From Mesobaculum littorinae (GTDB lineage: Bacteria; Pseudomonadota; Alphaproteobacteria; Rhodobacterales; Rhodobacteraceae), in contig NZ_RQXX01000005.1 in the NCBI RefSeq assembly GCF_004011175.1, positions 123,374 through 187,373 of the forward strand: a stretch of 64,000 bases of DNA, in the 5' to 3' direction. Shown here one piece after another: positions 8,583 to 17,842 of this stretch. Within the stretch, counting starts at the first letter, position 1. Each line of letters begins with the position of its first letter. Under the pieces are notes generated by a model that was not told where the DNA came from, made no database searches, and worked only from the letters and a program-made list of their open reading frames with translations. The position numbers and the translations under genes are program-made.

Positions 8583-9341
8583 ATGCGACTGATCATCGGC
8601 CTCGGCAATCCCGGGGGAAAATACGCGCGAACCCGGCACAACATCGGCTTCATGGCGGTGGACCGCATCGCCGCGGACCATGGCTTTGCCCCCTGGCGGT
8701 CGAAGTTCCAGGGCCAGGTGACCGAGGGCAGGCTGGGCTCGGAAAAGGTCGTGCTGCTCAAGCCCGAGACCTACATGAACAACTCCGGCCAGTCGGTGGG
8801 CGAGGCGATGCGCTTCTACAAGCTCGCCGCCGGCGACCTGACCGTGTTCCACGACGAAATCGATCTCGCCCCCGGCAAACTGCGGCTGAAGACGGGCGGC
8901 GGCCATGCGGGCCACAACGGCCTGCGGTCGCTGCATGCCCATGTCGGACCGGACTACGACCGGGTGCGCATGGGCGTGGGCCACCCGGGCCGAAAAGAGG
9001 CGGTGCCGGGCTACGTGCTGCACGATTTCCCGAAGGCCGACGAGGACTGGCTGGACGACATGCTGCGCGGCGTGTCGGACGGCGCGCCAAAGCTGGCGCA
9101 GGGCGATGGACCGGGCTTCCAGAACGCTGTGGCACAGCGCCTCTCCCCGGCCCGCAGCGGCACCGGCACGGCCCCCGCACAGCCCCCTGCCCGCCGGGCG
9201 CCCGGCGCCGCGCCGAAGCCGGGCGCCGGCGCAGCGCGGCCGACCGGGGACACGACCACGCCCAAGCCAGAGCGCGAGCCCAAGCCAGAGCCGGAAGACC
9301 AGCGCAGCCCGCTGCAGAAGCTGGCAGACCGCTTCCGCTAG
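8583..9341 (+). CDS. pth: Peptidyl-tRNA hydrolase
   Basis: A 252-residue Pth that releases peptides from prematurely dissociated peptidyl-tRNA. The catalytic set is visible: LIIGLGNPG, RTRHNIGF (catalytic His), ETYMNNSGQS (Asn), VFHDEIDL (Asp) and GGHAGHNGLRS (Asn). The catalytic domain ends near residue 190. The last 60 or so residues are a Pro/Ala/Lys/Glu-rich tail absent from E. coli Pth (194 residues), probably disordered. The start MRLIIGLG at 8583 fits the family; an ATG 8 codons upstream is less likely. Confidence 0.97.
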   Translation: MRLIIGLGNPGGKYARTRHNIGFMAVDRIAADHGFAPWRSKFQGQVTEGRLGSEKVVLLKPETYMNNSGQSVGEAMRFYKLAAGDLTVFHDEIDLAPGKLRLKTGGGHAGHNGLRSLHAHVGPDYDRVRMGVGHPGRKEAVPGYVLHDFPKADEDWLDDMLRGVSDGAPKLAQGDGPGFQNAVAQRLSPARSGTGTAPAQPPARRAPGAAPKPGAGAARPTGDTTTPKPEREPKPEPEDQRSPLQKLADRFR

Positions 9342-9433
9342 AGCGCGCGCGCGCGCCCCGGGTCATCCCCTTGCGCGCCCCGCCCCTTCCGTGGTCGGAT
9401 GGGTGCGGTTCACACGGACACAAAGGCGGTACG

Positions 9434-9820
9434 ATGCGGCCCGACCCCTCTCAGAACGTGCTCGGCACCACGCTCGAAACCTGCTCGATGCATCCGCGCA
9501 CCGGCTTTTTCCGCGACGGCGCCTGCAACACCTGCGCGCAGGACGCAGGCAGCCATACCGTCTGCGCGGTAATGACCGACGAGTTTCTCGCCTATTCGAA
9601 ATACCTCGGCAACGACCTGTCGACCCCCCGGCCCGAGTTCGGGTTTCCGGGCCTCAACGCCGGGGATCAATGGTGCCTCTGCGCCGCGCGGTTCCTGCAG
9701 GCGCATCACGAAGGCGTCGCGCCGCTGATCCACCTCGGCGCCACTCACGCCCGCGCGCTGGACGTGCTGCCGCTGGAGATTCTGAAGCTCTACGCCATCG
9801 ACGCCCCCGGCGCCGTCTGA
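9434..9820 (+). CDS. DUF2237 family protein
   Basis: A 128-residue cytosolic protein. It carries paired cysteines (ETCSMHPRTGFFRDGACNTC, then DQWCLCAARF), the phrases GSHTVCAVMTDEFLAYSK and GNDLSTPRPEFGFPGL, and THARALDVLPLEILKLYAID at the end, all typical of the DUF2237 family. The family has no established function; the conserved Cys residues suggest metal or redox chemistry. The ATG at 9434 follows the weak GGCGGT and directly precedes conserved sequence. It lies 92 bases downstream of pth on the same strand. Confidence 0.85.
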   Translation: MRPDPSQNVLGTTLETCSMHPRTGFFRDGACNTCAQDAGSHTVCAVMTDEFLAYSKYLGNDLSTPRPEFGFPGLNAGDQWCLCAARFLQAHHEGVAPLIHLGATHARALDVLPLEILKLYAIDAPGAV

Positions 9821-9917
9821 CCCCGGCCCCGTCCAGCTCCGAGACCGTCCATCCCCGGGGCCGTCCAATCAGGATGCGTCCCGATCCACGCGGGCGGCCC
9901 GCCAGCACCGACCGCGT

Positions 9918-9939
9918 CTTCTTCTCTTCAAAAATACTC
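9918..9939 (+). repeat. Degenerate copy of a dispersed intergenic element
   Basis: CTTCTTCTCTT followed by CAAAAATACTC matches the first part of the elements at 15284-15316 and 36399-36431 but lacks their CCGCCGGAGG end. It sits in the gap between the DUF2237 gene and trpB. Confidence 0.55.
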
Positions 9940-10004
9940 AAATGGCCGGACGGCGCAGCCAGCGCCATCCGTGCAAGCTCATCCCCGCCGATCGGGCCCG
10001 ACCC

Positions 10005-11228
10005 TCAGCCGATCTCGACGCCCAGGTGCTTGGCCACGGTAAAGATGTCCTTGTCCCCCCGCCCGCACATGTTCATGCAGATGATGTGATCCTTCGGCAG
10101 GTCGGGGGCGATCTTCATCACGTGGGCCAGCGCATGGCAGGGCTCCAGCGCGGGGATGATGCCCTCGGTCGCGCAGGACAGCTGAAACGCCTCCAGCGCC
10201 TCCTTGTCGGTGATCGAGACATACTCGGCGCGCCCGATCTCGTGCAGCCAGGCGTGCTCGGGCCCGATTCCGGGATAGTCGAGCCCTGCCGAGATCGAGA
10301 ACCCTTCCAGGATCTGCCCGTCATCGTCCTGCAGCAGGTAAGTGCGGTTGCCGTGCAGCACCCCCGGGCGACCGCCGGAGAGCGAGGCGCAGTGCTCCAT
10401 CTTGGCGTCGACGCCCTTGCCTCCGGCCTCGACACCGATGATCCGCACCTCCTTGTAGTCAAGGAAAGGGTAGAACAGACCCATGGCGTTCGACCCGCCG
10501 CCAATCGCGGCGATGATCGTGTCGGGCAGGCGGCCCTCCTGCTCCTGCAGCTGGGCCTTGGCCTCGGTCCCGATGATCGACTGGAAATCCCGGACCATCG
10601 CCGGATAGGGGTGCGGTCCGGCCACGGTACCGATGCAGTAAAACGTGTCGGCGATGTTGGTCACCCAGTCGCGCATCGCATCGTTCATCGCGTCCTTCAG
10701 CGTGCCGCGACCGCTCGTCACCGGAACCACCTCGGCCCCCAGAAGCCGCATGCGGAACACGTTGGGCTGCTGCCGCTCGACGTCGTGGGCGCCCATGTAG
10801 ACCACGCATTTCAGGCCGAACTTGGCGCAGACCGTCGCGGTGGCGACGCCATGCTGGCCCGCGCCCGTCTCGGCGATGATGCGCTCCTTGCCCATGCGGC
10901 GGGCCAGCAGGATCTGGCCCAGCACATTGTTGATCTTGTGCGCGCCGGTGTGGTTCAGCTCGTCACGTTTCATGTAGATTTTGGCGCCGCCCAGATGCTC
11001 GGTCAGGCGGGCCGCATGATACATGGGCGAGGGGCGGCCCACGTAATGCGTCCAGAGCTCGTTCATCTCGTCCCAGAAGCTCTGGTCGGTCTTGGCGCGC
11101 TCGTACTGCTCCTCCAGCTCGAGGATCAGCGGCATCAGCGTCTCCGACACGAAGCGGCCGCCGAAATCGCCGAATCGACCCTTTTCGTCGGGCCCGGTCA
11201 TGAAGCTGTTGATCAGATCCTCGGCCAT
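10005..11228 (-). CDS. trpB: Tryptophan synthase beta subunit
   Basis: A 407-residue PLP enzyme condensing indole with L-serine to give L-tryptophan. The PLP-lysine is in HTGAHKINN, the phosphate-binding loop is GGGSNAMG, and [10 protein letters not shown] and CGRGDKDIF are conserved. The start at 11228 (MAEDLINS) has GAGGAG six bases upstream; an ATG two codons earlier would sit too close to it. It is the last gene of the ihfB-lapA-trpF-trpB set, with 512 bases of odd sequence between it and trpF. Its alpha partner is encoded by trpA at 2690 on the opposite strand. Confidence 0.98.
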   Translation of the reverse strand: MAEDLINSFMTGPDEKGRFGDFGGRFVSETLMPLILELEEQYERAKTDQSFWDEMNELWTHYVGRPSPMYHAARLTEHLGGAKIYMKRDELNHTGAHKINNVLGQILLARRMGKERIIAETGAGQHGVATATVCAKFGLKCVVYMGAHDVERQQPNVFRMRLLGAEVVPVTSGRGTLKDAMNDAMRDWVTNIADTFYCIGTVAGPHPYPAMVRDFQSIIGTEAKAQLQEQEGRLPDTIIAAIGGGSNAMGLFYPFLDYKEVRIIGVEAGGKGVDAKMEHCASLSGGRPGVLHGNRTYLLQDDDGQILEGFSISAGLDYPGIGPEHAWLHEIGRAEYVSITDKEALEAFQLSCATEGIIPALEPCHALAHVMKIAPDLPKDHIICMNMCGRGDKDIFTVAKHLGVEIG

Positions 11229-11284
11229 CGTCATCTCCTCGCGCCTGTTGTCGCCATGGCTGCGGCCCATGACTGCCCCCGATG

Positions 11285-11317
11285 TCTACGCACGTATCTA
11301 CGCACGTATCTACGCAC
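11285..11317 (+). repeat. Three 12-bp tandem repeats upstream of trpB
   Basis: TCTACGCAC occurs three times, separated by GTA, giving a 12-bp period over 33 bases, 57 bases upstream of the trpB start. It lies at the end of the degenerate reading frame described at 11310-11561. It could form a variable-number tract; a regulatory role is speculative. Confidence 0.75.
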
Positions 11318-11561
11318 GGGGGGCCCGGGTTTCCATCGCGAATTCGGATGCCCGGCACCCCGCCCCCGTCTCCCACAGGGCGATGGCTGCGGTCCAGTGC
11401 GGCATCCGGTCCATCGCGACCGCCTCGAACCGCTACCGAGCGGCCAGTCGCCCGACGCCCGACATCGCGGTTCGGTGCGCTACGCTGCGCGCATAGGCCG
11501 ACATCGCGGCTGGATCATGCCAAAGGCTTAGCGACCACGACAGGCCATGGCGCTGCGTCAT
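11310..11561 (-). pseudogene. Possible degenerate gene between trpF and trpB
   Basis: From the ATG at 11561 the minus strand reads MTQRHGLSWSLSLWHDPAAM and on to a TAG at 11433-11435, after 42 residues. The same frame then continues for 41 sense codons (including AVAMDRMPHWTAAIALWE) to a second TAG at 11310. The two pieces read like one small alpha-beta protein of the ABM/DUF3291 kind broken by an in-frame stop, but I cannot confirm the family. The ATG overlaps the TGA of a short upstream frame (ATGA), as in a coupled operon. Confidence 0.35.
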
Positions 11562-11701
11562 CCGCGCGCCCCCGATCCGGCGGCACGCCGCGCCTGCACC
11601 AACGCCCCTACCGCCAGCGCGGCAAAGCCCGTCTTCGGCACGAGCCCGGGCCGCACCCGGATAGCCCCGATGATCGCCATGCCCATGCCGCACCCCTGCA
11701 C
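11558..11701 (-). CDS. Short hydrophobic ORF between trpF and trpB (uncertain)
   Basis: A 47-residue frame from a GTG at 11701 (internal ATGs at 11686 and 11680) reads GMGMAIIGAIRVRPGLVPK and ALAVGALVQARRAAG. It starts 40 bases after the trpF stop on the same strand and ends in an ATGA overlap with the next frame. It could be a small gene, the remnant of a larger one, or chance; I do not recognise a family. Together with the interrupted frame after it, it fills the unusually long trpF-trpB gap. Confidence 0.25.
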   Translation of the reverse strand: MQGCGMGMAIIGAIRVRPGLVPKTGFAALAVGALVQARRAAGSGARG

Positions 11702-11740
11702 CCGCTCTTGCGCAGTCTACGCGGCGGGCCGCAGGCTGGA

Positions 11741-12388
11741 TCAGCCCAGACGGCGCGCCGCCGCGCCGAAGGCGGCGATGCGGTCGGCGTCCTTGACGCC
11801 CGGCGCCCGTTCGACCCCGGAGGACACATCGACCTGCCGCGCGCCGGTCAGGCGTACCGCCTCGTCCAGGTTCTCGGGCGTCAGCCCGCCTGCCAGCATC
11901 CACGGCACCGGCCAGCGCCGCCCCGCGATCAGCCGCCAGTCGAAGGCCACGCCGTTGCCGCCGGGCAGATCCGCCCCCTTGGGCGGCTTGGCATCGACCA
12001 GAAGCTGGTCAGCCGCGCGCCCCATTTCGTCCAGTTTCGGCAAATCCTCTTCGCTGGATACGCCCACCGCTTTCATGACGGGAAGCCCGAAGCGGTCACG
12101 CACCTCGTCGACACGCTCGGCCGTCTCGCTGCCGTGCAGCTGGATCATGTCCAACGGCACGCCTCCGACGATCGCGTCCAGCTCCGCGTCGCTCGCGTTG
12201 ACGGTCAGCGCGACCTTGCAGATCCCCTCGGGCACCGTGCCCGCGATCAGAGCCGCGTCCGGAATCGTCAGGTGGCGTGCGGATTTCGGAAAGAAGACAA
12301 AGCCCAGGTAGCCCGCGCCGGCCAGCAAGGCCGCCGGCACGTCGGCAGGATCGGTCAGTCCGCAGATCTTGAAACGAAGCCCGGCCAT
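11741..12388 (-). CDS. trpF: Phosphoribosylanthranilate isomerase
   Basis: A 215-residue TIM-barrel enzyme converting N-(5-phosphoribosyl)anthranilate to 1-(2-carboxyphenylamino)-deoxyribulose phosphate. The catalytic Cys is in [10 protein letters not shown] and the catalytic Asp in [29 protein letters not shown] and [15 protein letters not shown] are standard PRAI motifs. It starts 5 bases after the stop of lapA on the same strand, so the two are probably co-transcribed. Confidence 0.98.
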   Translation of the reverse strand: MAGLRFKICGLTDPADVPAALLAGAGYLGFVFFPKSARHLTIPDAALIAGTVPEGICKVALTVNASDAELDAIVGGVPLDMIQLHGSETAERVDEVRDRFGLPVMKAVGVSSEEDLPKLDEMGRAADQLLVDAKPPKGADLPGGNGVAFDWRLIAGRRWPVPWMLAGGLTPENLDEAVRLTGARQVDVSSGVERAPGVKDADRIAAFGAAARRLG

Positions 12389-12393
12389 CCGAT

Positions 12394-12756
12394 CTAGCGC
12401 GGCGTGCTGCCGTCTTCGAGCAGGGCAATCACATCGTCGCTGCCTCCGCTCGCCGGGGTCTTCAGGCGTACGACCTCACGCTCAAGCTCTTCCTTGCGGC
12501 GCCGTTCGCGGCGGGCCGCGGCGCGATGCTTGTGCTCGCGGCGCCACTCCAGAAGGTAGCCGAGCGCAAGCCCCAGCACGATGAAGATCAGAAGGATCAG
12601 GAACAGCGGCAGCGTGATCGACCAGGACAGGCCAAGGAACCCGGCCATCGAATCGGGCAAAAGCCTGAGCGTCACCAGCTCGCGATTCGCGAGGGCGATG
12701 GTGACGAGGCAGATGGCGACAATCGCCAGGATGGCGTAACGCAGGTAACGGATCAT
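12394..12756 (-). CDS. LapA-domain (DUF1049) membrane protein
   Basis: A 120-residue protein with two transmembrane helices (about residues 5-23 and 45-70), the conserved [12 protein letters not shown] stretch between them and a C-terminal charged, probably coiled-coil segment ([20 protein letters not shown]). This is the plan of lipopolysaccharide assembly protein A domain proteins, which in enterobacteria act with LapB on LpxC turnover. No LapB gene is adjacent. It lies 8 bases after ihfB and 5 before trpF. The position between ihfB and trpF is common in Rhodobacterales. Confidence 0.85.
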   Translation of the reverse strand: MIRYLRYAILAIVAICLVTIALANRELVTLRLLPDSMAGFLGLSWSITLPLFLILLIFIVLGLALGYLLEWRREHKHRAAARRERRRKEELEREVVRLKTPASGGSDDVIALLEDGSTPR

Positions 12757-12764
12757 GCCCTGTC

Positions 12765-13046
12765 CTACTGCCCGTTCAACCGGTCGCGCAAGAGCTTCCC
12801 GGTCTTGAAGAAGGGAACGAATTTCTCATCCACTTGAACGGGTTCGCCGGTGCGCGGGTTCCGGCCCACGCGGGCATCGCGCTTTTTCACCGAAAACGCG
12901 CCGAAACCACGCAGTTCGACGCGGTCACCCCGGACCATGGCGTCGATGATCTCTTCGAAGATCGTATTCACGATCCTCTCGACGTCCCTGTGATACAGAT
13001 GCGGGTTCTCCTCGGCGATCTTCTGAATCAGTTCAGACCTGATCAT
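12765..13046 (-). CDS. ihfB: Integration host factor subunit beta
   Basis: A 93-residue HU/IHF-family DNA-bending protein. It starts [17 protein letters not shown], and the beta-arm tip carries [11 protein letters not shown] with the intercalating proline. The sequence after it ([19 protein letters not shown]) is typical of IHF-beta rather than HU. It pairs with IHF-alpha, encoded elsewhere. It is the first gene after the rpsA terminator and probably has its own promoter in 13047-13260. The start has AGGGGGGACC upstream. Confidence 0.97.
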   Translation of the reverse strand: MIRSELIQKIAEENPHLYHRDVERIVNTIFEEIIDAMVRGDRVELRGFGAFSVKKRDARVGRNPRTGEPVQVDEKFVPFFKTGKLLRDRLNGQ

Positions 13047-13369
13047 TCCTGAGGTCCCCCCTTGCTTGCGATCGCGCCTCTGACGGGCGCATGACCCGAC
13101 CGACTATAACGGGCTTCACGGCATCGCGAAACAATTCAGCCGGGCAGCAGTGCAAAATCCGTGCGGTTTGCGCGGCTTGGCCCATTGATTTCGCGTCCTG
13201 CGTCCGGTCCCGGTCCGGTTTGGCCGGTCTGTTCCGCCCCACGCCGTCGCCCGGCGAATCATGCAATGCTAAAAAAGACGACGCCCCGCGGACCTCCAGG
13301 GTCCGCGGGGCGTCCGCGATGCAAGGGTCGACCGCGGCCGGACGGTTGCCCGGCCCCGGTCTGTGCAAG
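13047..13369. other. Intergenic region between rpsA and ihfB
   Basis: About 320 bases without a convincing gene. The part next to rpsA holds the rpsA terminator (13270-13313). The remaining 210 bases must contain the ihfB promoter and leader, with no clear -35/-10 pair that I can assign. Confidence 0.6.
13270..13313 (-). terminator. Intrinsic terminator of rpsA
   Basis: A 13-bp perfect stem ACGCCCCGCGGAC / GTCCGCGGGGCGT (13281-13293 and 13301-13313) with a 7-base loop is followed on the minus strand by GTC and a run of T (A-tract at 13271-13276). It lies 57 bases after the rpsA stop codon. Confidence 0.93.
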
Positions 13370-15046
13370 TTACTCGTCGCCCTTGAGGGCGGCGCCCAGG
13401 ATGTCGCCCAGCGACGCGCCCGAGTCGGACGAGCCATACTGCTGCACGGCTTCCTTTTCCTCGGCGATCTCGCGCGCCTTGATCGACAGGCCCAGGCGGC
13501 GGGTCTTCTGGTCCACGTTGGTCACGCGAACGTCGACCTTGTCGCCGACGCCGAAGCGTTCGGGGCGCTGCTCGGCCCGGTCACGCGACAGGTCGCTGCG
13601 GCGGATGAAGGACTTGGCGCCCTCGTATTCCACCTCGATGCCACCATCCTCGATCGCCGTCACTTCGACGGTGATGATCGAGCCGCGCTTCACGCCGCCA
13701 ACGGCTTCGGTGAAGCTGTCGTCGAGGCCCTTGATCGAGAGCGAGATGCGCTCCTTGTCGGTGTCCACCTCGGTGACGATGGCCTGAACCGTGTCGCCCT
13801 TGCGGTAGTCCTGGATGGCTTCCTCGCCGCGACGATCCCACGAGATGTCGGAGAGGTGCACCATGCCGTCGATGTCGCCCTCGAGACCGACGAACAGACC
13901 GAACTCGGTGATGTTCTTGACCTCGCCCTCGACATGCGTGCCCGAGGGATGGGTTTCGGCAAAGACTTCCCAGGGGTTGCGCATGGTCTGCTTGAGGCCA
14001 AGCGAAACGCGGCGCTTCTGGGTGTCGATCTCCAGCACCATGACTTCGACTTCTTGCGAGGTCGAGACGATCTTGCCGGGATGGACGTTCTTCTTGGTCC
14101 ACGACATTTCCGAGACGTGCACGAGGCCCTCGACCCCCGGCTCCAGCTCCACGAAGGCGCCGTAGTCGGTGATGTTGGTGACGCGGCCGGTATGCACGGT
14201 GTCGAGCGGGAATTTCGCCTCGACGCTGTCCCACGGATCGGCCTGCAGCTGCTTCATGCCGAGCGAGATGCGGTGCGTCTCCTTGTTGATCTTGATGACC
14301 TGGACCTTCACGGTCTCGCCGATCGACAGGATCTCCGAGGGGTGGTTGACGCGGCGCCACGCCATGTCGGTGACGTGCAGCAGGCCGTCGACACCGCCGA
14401 GATCGACGAAGGCGCCGTATTCGGTGATGTTCTTGACCACGCCGTCAACGGCATCGCCTTCGGTCAGGCGCGCGATGACCTCGGCGCGCTGTTCGGCACG
14501 GCTTTCTTCCAGGATGGCGCGGCGCGAGACCACGATGTTGCCGCGGCGACGGTCCATCTTGAGGATCTGGAAGGGCTGCTTGAGACCCATGAGAGGGCCC
14601 GCGTCCCGCACCGGGCGGACGTCGACCTGCGAGCCGGGCAGGAAGGCCACGGCGCCGCCCAGATCGACGGTAAAGCCACCCTTGACGCGGCCGAAGATCG
14701 CGCCTTCGACGCGGTTTTCGTCGGCATAAGCCTTTTCCAGACGGTCCCACGCGGCTTCGCGGCGGGCCATTTCCCGGCTGATGACGGCTTCGCCACGGGC
14801 GTTCTCGACCTGACGCAGGTAGACTTCGACCTCGTCGCCGACTTCGATCTCGGGCTGCTCGCCGGGCTGGGCGAATTCTTTCAGCTCGACACGGCCTTCC
14901 ATCTTGTAGCCGACGTCGATGATGGCTTGGCCTGCCTCGATGGCGATGACCTTGCCACGGACCACCGAACCTTCGTCCGGCGTGTCGATCTCGAAGCTTT
15001 CGTTAAGGAGGGCTTCGAATTCCTCCATCGATGAATTGGCGCTCAT
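13370..15046 (-). CDS. rpsA: 30S ribosomal protein S1
   Basis: A 558-residue protein with six S1 RNA-binding domains spaced about 85 residues apart. The first two bind the ribosome and the later ones mRNA. Repeated ITDYGAFVELEPGVEGLVH- and ITEYGAFVDLGGVDGLLH-type segments, each followed by a K-(V/I)-(I/V)-x(5)-RISLG motif, are clear. The C-terminus ends in an acidic LKGDE. It begins MSANSSMEEFEALLNESF, as in other Rhodobacterales S1 proteins. It follows cmk after 392 bases, so it probably has its own promoter, and it ends at the strong hairpin at 13281-13313. Confidence 0.98.
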   Translation of the reverse strand: MSANSSMEEFEALLNESFEIDTPDEGSVVRGKVIAIEAGQAIIDVGYKMEGRVELKEFAQPGEQPEIEVGDEVEVYLRQVENARGEAVISREMARREAAWDRLEKAYADENRVEGAIFGRVKGGFTVDLGGAVAFLPGSQVDVRPVRDAGPLMGLKQPFQILKMDRRRGNIVVSRRAILEESRAEQRAEVIARLTEGDAVDGVVKNITEYGAFVDLGGVDGLLHVTDMAWRRVNHPSEILSIGETVKVQVIKINKETHRISLGMKQLQADPWDSVEAKFPLDTVHTGRVTNITDYGAFVELEPGVEGLVHVSEMSWTKKNVHPGKIVSTSQEVEVMVLEIDTQKRRVSLGLKQTMRNPWEVFAETHPSGTHVEGEVKNITEFGLFVGLEGDIDGMVHLSDISWDRRGEEAIQDYRKGDTVQAIVTEVDTDKERISLSIKGLDDSFTEAVGGVKRGSIITVEVTAIEDGGIEVEYEGAKSFIRRSDLSRDRAEQRPERFGVGDKVDVRVTNVDQKTRRLGLSIKAREIAEEKEAVQQYGSSDSGASLGDILGAALKGDE

Positions 15047-15438
15047 GAGCGGTGCAGTTTCCTTTTACGACTTTTTCTGGCCGGGCGGTTGTCTCCGCCG
15101 GTCTTTCCACGGATTGGTCGGCCGGGCGTGCGTGGGGCGGATACGAAAACAATCAGGGCCGGAAATCACCGACCCTGCCCGAGCTCCGATATCCGCGGCT
15201 GTACCCGCCGCTTCGACGTGCCCCCTATACCGAAAACACTGGCCAAAGGCAAGCCCGCGCCCCATCGCCCCGGCGCCTCCCGGCTTCTTCTCTTCCGCAA
15301 TACTCCCGCCGGAGGCCCCGGCCTGCCCTCCCGCGGCGGCACGGGCGCCGGTCCGCGACATCCGCAAGGGGCGGCGCGCGCCCGCCCGGGCGCGCCTCGC
15401 ATCGCGCGGCGCCGCAAGGCGCCTCCGCCTGGCAGCCC
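15047..15438. other. Intergenic region upstream of rpsA
   Basis: This 392-base gap holds no convincing gene. It contains a full copy of a dispersed element (15284-15316) and a GGCGCC-GCAA-GGCGCC hairpin (15409-15424) just after cmk without a U-tract. The 230 bases nearest rpsA should contain its promoter and 5' leader, where autoregulation by S1 is known in other bacteria. No specific promoter can be assigned by eye. Confidence 0.55.
15284..15316 (+). repeat. Dispersed intergenic element, full copy
   Basis: CTTCTTCTCTT, then CCGCAATACTC and CCGCCGGAGGC. It matches the copy at 36399-36431 in 30 of 33 positions; a shorter relative is at 9918-9939. All three are intergenic. The CCGCCGG core is self-complementary, so an RNA copy could form a short hairpin. 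Confidence 0.75.
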
Positions 15439-16047
15439 CTAACCCAGCCGGGCCGCGACATGGGCCACGGCGGCGGCCACGGCGGCGTCGATATCAAGGT
15501 CCGAGGTATCGAGGATCTCGGCGTCCCCTGCCGGCCGCATCGGTGCGTCGGCGCGGCCCATGTCGCGGGCATCGCGGGCGCGCACGTCCTCCAGCACCGC
15601 CTCGAAGGACGTCTGCGCGCCGGCCGCGCTCAGCTCGCGGAACCGGCGCTCGGCGCGGATCTCGGCGCGGGCGGTGACGAACAGCTTCGCCTCCGCCTCG
15701 GGGCAGATCACGGTTCCGATGTCGCGCCCATCCAGCACCGCGCCACCGTCGCGGGCGGCGAAGGCGCGCTGGAAGTCGAGCAATGCCTGACGCACCTCGG
15801 GGATCACCGCGACCCGGCTCGCGGCCTCGGCCACCTCGGCGCTGCGCAGGCCGTCGCGCAGCAGGTCCTCGGCCACCAGTGCCCGGGCCGCGGCCAGCGG
15901 CTCAAGCCCGTCCAGCACTCGCCGCCCCGTCGCCCGGTACAGCAGCCCGGTATCGAGATGGGCGAACCCGAAGCGCGCCGCGACGGCACGCGAAATCGTG
16001 CCCTTTCCGGCGGCGGCCGGCCCGTCGATGGCAACAGTAAAGCTCAC
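15439..16047 (-). CDS. cmk: Cytidylate kinase
   Basis: A 202-residue NMP kinase phosphorylating CMP and dCMP. P-loop [11 protein letters not shown] is at residues 6-16, with the substrate site LDGRDIGTV and the ARDARDMGR lid region. The start is a GTG at 16047 ([10 protein letters not shown]), overlapping the TGA of the upstream GFA-family gene as GTGA, which implies translational coupling. The longer in-frame upstream sequence lies inside that gene and is not family-like. The order aroA-cmk-rpsA is common in proteobacteria. Confidence 0.96.
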   Translation of the reverse strand: MSFTVAIDGPAAAGKGTISRAVAARFGFAHLDTGLLYRATGRRVLDGLEPLAAARALVAEDLLRDGLRSAEVAEAASRVAVIPEVRQALLDFQRAFAARDGGAVLDGRDIGTVICPEAEAKLFVTARAEIRAERRFRELSAAGAQTSFEAVLEDVRARDARDMGRADAPMRPAGDAEILDTSDLDIDAAVAAAVAHVAARLG

Positions 16048-16490
16048 CCTTTTACCTGCACGGTCAGGTCGGGGTCCGCGCCCGCGGCCTGTGGCGTCCC
16101 ATCGGCGATCTCGTAGTAATCCCCCTTCGAGGCGCAGAAGATGTGCCCGGCAAGTTTCAGCCCCGTGGGCTGGTCGAGCGTGCCGGCAAAGATCGCCAGA
16201 TGCGGGCCCGGACCGTCCCAGAACAGGGTCGAGCCGCAGATCGGACAGAACCCCCGCCGCGCGGTGTCCGAGGACTGGTACCACGTCACGTCGCCCTCGA
16301 TCTCGACCGCGTCACGGGGGGCCGAGGTCGCGGCGGCGTAGTGGCCGCTGGTGCGCCGGCACTGGTCACAGTGGCAGGCCACCACGGGCCGCAGGGGCCC
16401 GCGCACCCGGTACGATACTTCCGAGCAAAGGCACCCTCCGGTAGTCGACAGGTCCGCTGCGTCGAGGTCGAGTGCGTCGAGATCGCTCAT
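16044..16490 (-). CDS. GFA-family (CENP-V/GFA domain) zinc protein
   Basis: A 148-residue member of the GFA family, named after glutathione-dependent formaldehyde-activating enzyme. The zinc-binding cysteines are clear: [10 protein letters not shown] (C20, C22), [11 protein letters not shown] and [11 protein letters not shown]. The activity of most members is unknown, and the formaldehyde role of the founding protein is disputed. It overlaps the aroA stop (ATGA) and the cmk start (GTGA), so it is embedded in the aroA-cmk operon. That suggests co-expression but gives no obvious functional link. Confidence 0.88.
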   Translation of the reverse strand: MSDLDALDLDAADLSTTGGCLCSEVSYRVRGPLRPVVACHCDQCRRTSGHYAAATSAPRDAVEIEGDVTWYQSSDTARRGFCPICGSTLFWDGPGPHLAIFAGTLDQPTGLKLAGHIFCASKGDYYEIADGTPQAAGADPDLTVQVKG

Positions 16491-17842
16491 GTGGGGTCCC
16501 TTTCCAGACGGGCGCCAAGCGCCGTCATCATATCGGTGAAGATGGGGAAAGAGGTGGCGATGGGTGTCGCATCGTCAACCGTCACCGGCGATTTTGCGGC
16601 GAAACCGGCGATCAGGAAGGACATCGCGATGCGATGATCGAGCCGCGCGGCGACCGTCGCCCCGCCCGGCACCTCGCCCGGGCCGCGGCCCTCGACGATC
16701 CACCAGTCGGGCCCCTCCTCGACCGTGACGCCGCAGGCGCGCAAGCCTTGCGCCATCGCGTCGATCCGGTCGCTTTCCTTGACCCGCAGCTCGGCCACGC
16801 CGCGCATCTCGGTGCGGCCCGCGGCGTTCGCCGCGACGACCGACAGGATCGGGTATTCGTCGATCATGCTGGCGGCGCGTTCGGGCGGCACGCTGATCCC
16901 GCGCATGTCGGGCGAAAACCGCGCGCGCAGGTCCGCCACGGGCTCGCCGCCCTCGTCGCGCGGGTTCTCATAGGTCAGGTCCGCGCCCATCTCGCGCAGC
17001 GTCTCGAACAGCCCCGCGCGCGTCGGGTTCAGCCCGATATTCGGCACCAGAACCTCGGACCCCGGCACGATCAGCGCGGCACAGACCGGGAAGGCGGCCG
17101 AGGACGGATCGCGCGGCACCGTCAGCGTCTGCGCCCGCAACTCGGGCTGGCCGGTCAGGCGGATCACCCGGCCTTCGTTCGTGGTCTCGGTCTCGATCTC
17201 GGCGCCGAAGCCCGCCAGCATCCGTTCGGTATGGTCGCGCGTCGCCTCGCGCTCGGTCACCACGGTCTCTCCCGGCGCGTTCAGGCCCGCCAGCAGCACC
17301 GCCGACTTCACCTGGGCCGACGGCATGGGCGTCGTGTACTGCACCGGCACGGGCGCCCGCGCGCCCACCACGGTCATCGGCAGCCGCCCGCCCGAGCGGC
17401 CATGCGCCGCAGCCCCGAACAGCGCCAGCGGATCGGTGATCCGCGCCATCGGGCGCAACCGCAGCGAGGCGTCGCCGGTAAAGGTCGCGGTGATGGGCGA
17501 GGTGCCCATCGCCCCCATGATCAGACGCACGCCGGTGCCCGAGTTGCCGCAGTCGATCACCTGCGCGGGCTCGGCGAACCCGCCCGTGCCCACGCCGTGT
17601 ACCGACCAGGACCCCGGCTCGTGCTGCGTGACCTCGGCCCCGAAGGCGCGCATCGCGGTCGCGGTGTCGAGCACGTCCTGCCCTTCGAGCAGGCCGGTGA
17701 TCCGGGTCTCGCCCACCGACAGCGCCCCCAGGATCAGCGCGCGATGGCTGACGGACTTGTCGCCCGGCACCTGCGCCTCGCCGGTCAGCGGTCCGGCGGC
17801 GTGGGCGGTCATCGGGGCGGCGGGGCCGTCATGGGCGGACAT
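16487..17842 (-). CDS. aroA: 3-phosphoshikimate 1-carboxyvinyltransferase (EPSP synthase)
   Basis: A 451-residue enzyme joining shikimate-3-phosphate with phosphoenolpyruvate in chorismate synthesis. Motifs include [33 protein letters not shown] (class II-like rather than GNAGTAxR), and [15 protein letters not shown]. Gly and Ala around the PEP site resemble those of the glyphosate-tolerant class II enzymes of alphaproteobacteria; this is an inference from motif form. The start [10 protein letters not shown] at 17842 avoids an Arg-rich upstream extension. It is the first gene of the aroA-GFA-cmk group. Confidence 0.97.
   Translation of the reverse strand: MSAHDGPAAPMTAHAAGPLTGEAQVPGDKSVSHRALILGALSVGETRITGLLEGQDVLDTATAMRAFGAEVTQHEPGSWSVHGVGTGGFAEPAQVIDCGNSGTGVRLIMGAMGTSPITATFTGDASLRLRPMARITDPLALFGAAAHGRSGGRLPMTVVGARAPVPVQYTTPMPSAQVKSAVLLAGLNAPGETVVTEREATRDHTERMLAGFGAEIETETTNEGRVIRLTGQPELRAQTLTVPRDPSSAAFPVCAALIVPGSEVLVPNIGLNPTRAGLFETLREMGADLTYENPRDEGGEPVADLRARFSPDMRGISVPPERAASMIDEYPILSVVAANAAGRTEMRGVAELRVKESDRIDAMAQGLRACGVTVEEGPDWWIVEGRGPGEVPGGATVAARLDHRIAMSFLIAGFAAKSPVTVDDATPIATSFPIFTDMMTALGARLERDPT

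Noticed and set aside
9942..11531. A 529-codon open frame opposite trpB
   Set aside because: It is a GC-driven shadow; trpB motifs are all on the minus strand.
13091..15034. A 647-codon open frame on the plus strand opposite rpsA
   Set aside because: It mirrors the S1 gene; high GC removes stop codons on the other strand. The minus-strand frame has six clear S1 domains.
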